NCBI GenBank assembly: GCA_937968035.1
Contig: CALBTS010000792.1
Coordinates: forward strand, 1 to 18,903
Origin: an uncultured Methanomethylovorans sp.
GTDB taxonomy: Archaea > Halobacteriota > Methanosarcinia > Methanosarcinales > Methanosarcinaceae
Length of the DNA stretch: 18,903 nucleotides
Direction: 5' to 3'
Shown piece after piece: positions 17,832 to 18,903 of this stretch. A model generated the notes under the pieces. That model saw only the letters and a list, made by a program, of their open reading frames with translations, ran no database searches and was not told the origin of the DNA. Position numbers and translations under genes: made by a program. Position 1 is the first letter of the stretch. Each line of letters starts with the position of its first letter.

Positions 17832-17836
17832 AAAAA
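17832..17836 (-). terminator. T5 terminator after tRNA-Val
   Basis: The minus strand carries TTTTT about 16 bases beyond the 3' end of the tRNA, typical for archaeal tRNA genes. Confidence 0.45.
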
Positions 17837-17852
17837 CCGATAAGTTCTAAAG

Positions 17853-17926
17853 TGGGCCCGGGGAGATTCGAACTCCCGACCTCCGCCGTGTGAAGGCGAC
17901 GTCATGACCAGCTAGACCACAGGCCC
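17853..17926 (-). tRNA. tRNA-Val, anticodon CAC
   Basis: A complete 74-base cloverleaf. The acceptor stem GGGCCTG pairs with CGGGCCC (one G-U pair) with discriminator A. The anticodon loop TTCACAC gives anticodon CAC (17890-17892 on the plus strand), reading GUG valine codons. The T arm is GGGAG-TTCGAAT-CTCCC. The CCA end is not encoded and no intron is present. It lies between the convergent kinase B and the small membrane protein gene. Confidence 0.96.
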
Positions 17927-17953
17927 TTTGAGCAGGGTAGAATAGTATTCCTT

Positions 17954-17964
17954 CTCTATAAGCC
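17954..17964 (-). promoter_or_regulatory. TATA-like box of tRNA-Val
   Basis: The minus strand reads GGCTTATAGAG about 30 bases upstream of the tRNA 5' end, giving a predicted start a few bases before the mature tRNA. Confidence 0.4.
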
Positions 17965-17982
17965 TATCGCTGCAACGCTATA

Positions 17983-18174
17983 TCAGGTTTTCTGGGACCT
18001 CACGTATCTGTAGGTGAAGAATCCTGCCAGTATGGCCCCGGCTATTATTGTGAAAAGTGCCAGGTCACTGGGCATCACTGCATACACACCCACAGCGATC
18101 ATTGTGCCGGTGGCCACGGCCAAGGGGATCAAAAGTGAGTGTTTTCTGATCTGTTGCTCTTTTGGGTCTGTCAT
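17983..18174 (-). CDS. Small two-helix membrane protein of unknown function (63 residues)
   Basis: Not a family I recognise. From the ATG at 18174 the protein has a short charged N terminus (MTDPKEQQIRKH) and two membrane helices (about residues 14-33 and 37-55) joined by a very short turn (MPSD), ending in a basic tail (RYVRSQKT). This suggests a hairpin membrane protein with both ends in the cytoplasm. An in-frame ATG 39 bases further upstream (18213) was rejected because the TATA box CTTATATATTAA lies between the two. The box's centre is about 24 bases before 18174, so the transcript probably starts at or next to that ATG and is leaderless. The tRNA-Val gene lies 56 bases downstream on the same strand but has its own promoter. 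A DedA-like gene lies upstream on the same strand, separated by this promoter. Confidence 0.7.
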   Translation of the reverse strand: MTDPKEQQIRKHSLLIPLAVATGTMIAVGVYAVMPSDLALFTIIAGAILAGFFTYRYVRSQKT

Positions 18175-18190
18175 CAGTTCACATTCCTTT

Positions 18191-18204
18191 GTTAATATAT
18201 AAGC
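18191..18204 (-). promoter_or_regulatory. TATA box for a leaderless small membrane protein transcript
   Basis: The minus strand reads GCTTATATATTAAC. Its centre is about 24-25 bases before the ATG at 18174, so initiation is expected at the start codon itself. Confidence 0.5.
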
Positions 18205-18270
18205 AACATTCAATTATATATATTTTTCTCAATATAATCTTATATAGCGTTTGGATGCAATGCAGTTCCT

Positions 18271-18741
18271 TCAGGACAACAGTCCTAGAGCCATGCAGGC
18301 CACTGCAACATACCTCAGCAGCTTTCCCAGGAACACAAGAACAGAGAAGATCTTAAAATCAAGTTTCATAACACCGCCCATGGCCGTAATGGCATCGCCT
18401 ATTACCGGCACCCAGGTGAAAAGCAGGGAATACACACCATACTTAGTGAACCACTTCTCGGCATTATCCAGACGCTGCTGTGGGATCGACAGGTATTTTT
18501 CAATAAGGTCTTTGCGTCCCACAAGGCCGATGTAATATGTGGTGCATGCACCGCAATAGTTTCCCACGGATGCGACCATGACCAGCAATACGGGATCAAA
18601 TCCTTTGTTTATGAGTAACAACAGCAGCGCTTCAGAACCGAATGGCAGCACTGTGGAAGCCAGAAAGCTTGCCAGGAAAAGGCCTGCATATCCGTAAACA
18701 GCAAGATCTAGAACTGCGGTCATTGCATCCAATTGGACCAT
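18271..18741 (-). CDS. YqaA/DedA-family (VTT domain) integral membrane protein
   Basis: A 156-residue membrane protein. The family pattern is visible: an N-terminal hydrophobic helix with ASTVLPFGSEALLLLL (about residues 29-44), a glycine-rich second segment (GNYCGACTTYYIG), a soluble stretch with KWFTKYG, then the signature WVPVIGDAITAMGGVMK followed by a final membrane segment with GKLLRYVAV. YqaA/DedA proteins are thought to act in membrane lipid handling, proton-dependent transport or envelope homeostasis. The substrate here is unknown. The length matches YqaA (about 140-160 residues). Start choice is open: the ATG at 18741 gives 156 residues, but a TATA-like GATATTTAT lies directly before it. 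That favours a leaderless start at the ATG at 18723 (150 residues). Another TATA-like stretch near 18792 would support the longer form. Confidence 0.87.
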   Translation of the reverse strand: MVQLDAMTAVLDLAVYGYAGLFLASFLASTVLPFGSEALLLLLINKGFDPVLLVMVASVGNYCGACTTYYIGLVGRKDLIEKYLSIPQQRLDNAEKWFTKYGVYSLLFTWVPVIGDAITAMGGVMKLDFKIFSVLVFLGKLLRYVAVACMALGLLS

Positions 18742-18903
18742 TTAGCATAAATATCAGGCGCATCTCCGTAATTCTCACGGGGCACACAAATATTAATGGA
18801 TGTAACTGCAAAGAATACCAGTTCTCATACTGATCTCAGGTTAAGTTCCGTTGATAATGTTCAAAAAGGCTTAAGTCGGCGCAGGTACAATCTGTTCCCA
18901 TGC
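18742..18903. other. Right-edge spacer without a visible gene
   Basis: No credible gene lies here. A TATA-like stretch on the minus strand near 18785-18796 (ATTAATATTTGTG) could serve the DedA-like gene. The last bases (AAAAAGGCTTAAG, from about 18863) resemble a plus-strand BRE/TATA, possibly for a gene beyond the window. Confidence 0.3.

Noticed and set aside
17853..17926. The tRNA-Val gene considered as an integration site
   Set aside because: No integrase, duplicated tRNA 3' end or foreign-looking block is present beside it in this window.
18175..18213. N-terminal 13-residue extension of the small membrane protein
   Set aside because: The TATA box lies within these codons, so they would not be transcribed from that promoter, and they add a non-membrane stretch with no family support.

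Overview
The window looks like chromosomal DNA of a methanogenic archaeon, most likely a member of the Methanosarcinales (Methanosarcinaceae-like). Reasons: an archaeal-type glycyl-tRNA synthetase; a 2-amino-3,7-dideoxy-D-threo-hept-6-ulosonate (ADTH) synthase, the methanogen entry to aromatic amino acids; an archaeal-type dUTPase; a tRNA-Val without an encoded CCA end; TTTATATA-type TATA boxes at archaeal spacing; T-rich terminators; and very long multi-PAS/GAF hybrid histidine kinases of the kind common in Methanosarcinales. The genus is not certain.

Layout. Positions 1-3468 hold three minus-strand housekeeping genes: glyS (3' end cut by the window edge), the ADTH synthase gene and dut. A 430-base gap after glyS holds a candidate small RNA and a 16-bp palindrome. 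Divergent from dut is an unknown 75-residue protein gene (3689-3916), preceded by a strong leader hairpin that lies inside a possible 20-codon upstream ORF. Next is the most interesting part of the window: a two-gene plus-strand operon (4273-6436). Its first product is a secreted protein with two near-identical about 134-residue beta-sandwich-like modules, a cohesin and a C-terminal dockerin. Its second product is a short membrane-anchored cohesin protein. Together they look like a minimal surface scaffold: the dockerin could bind the anchored cohesin, and the free cohesin could recruit other dockerin proteins.

Positions 6722-17772 hold two divergently transcribed giant soluble sensor kinases separated by about 500 bases of AT-rich DNA. 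Kinase A (minus) is GAF-PAS-GAF-PAS(x6)-HisKA-HATPase-REC. Kinase B (plus) is GAF-PAS(x2)-GAF-PAS(x4)-HisKA-HATPase-REC-REC-HPt, a complete phosphorelay in one chain. Kinase A has no HPt, so B's HPt could serve both. No DNA-binding output protein is present in the window. Both share a GAF domain with conserved cysteines, and B's copy is much richer in cysteine. The spacer between them contains a 9-bp-arm dyad on the predicted kinase B transcription start.

The right end (17853-18741) is all minus strand: tRNA-Val(CAC), a two-helix small membrane protein probably translated from a leaderless transcript, and a YqaA/DedA-type membrane protein. I saw no transposase, insertion sequence, CRISPR array, rRNA or phage gene. 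All motif and position calls were made by reading the sequence. No database search was run.
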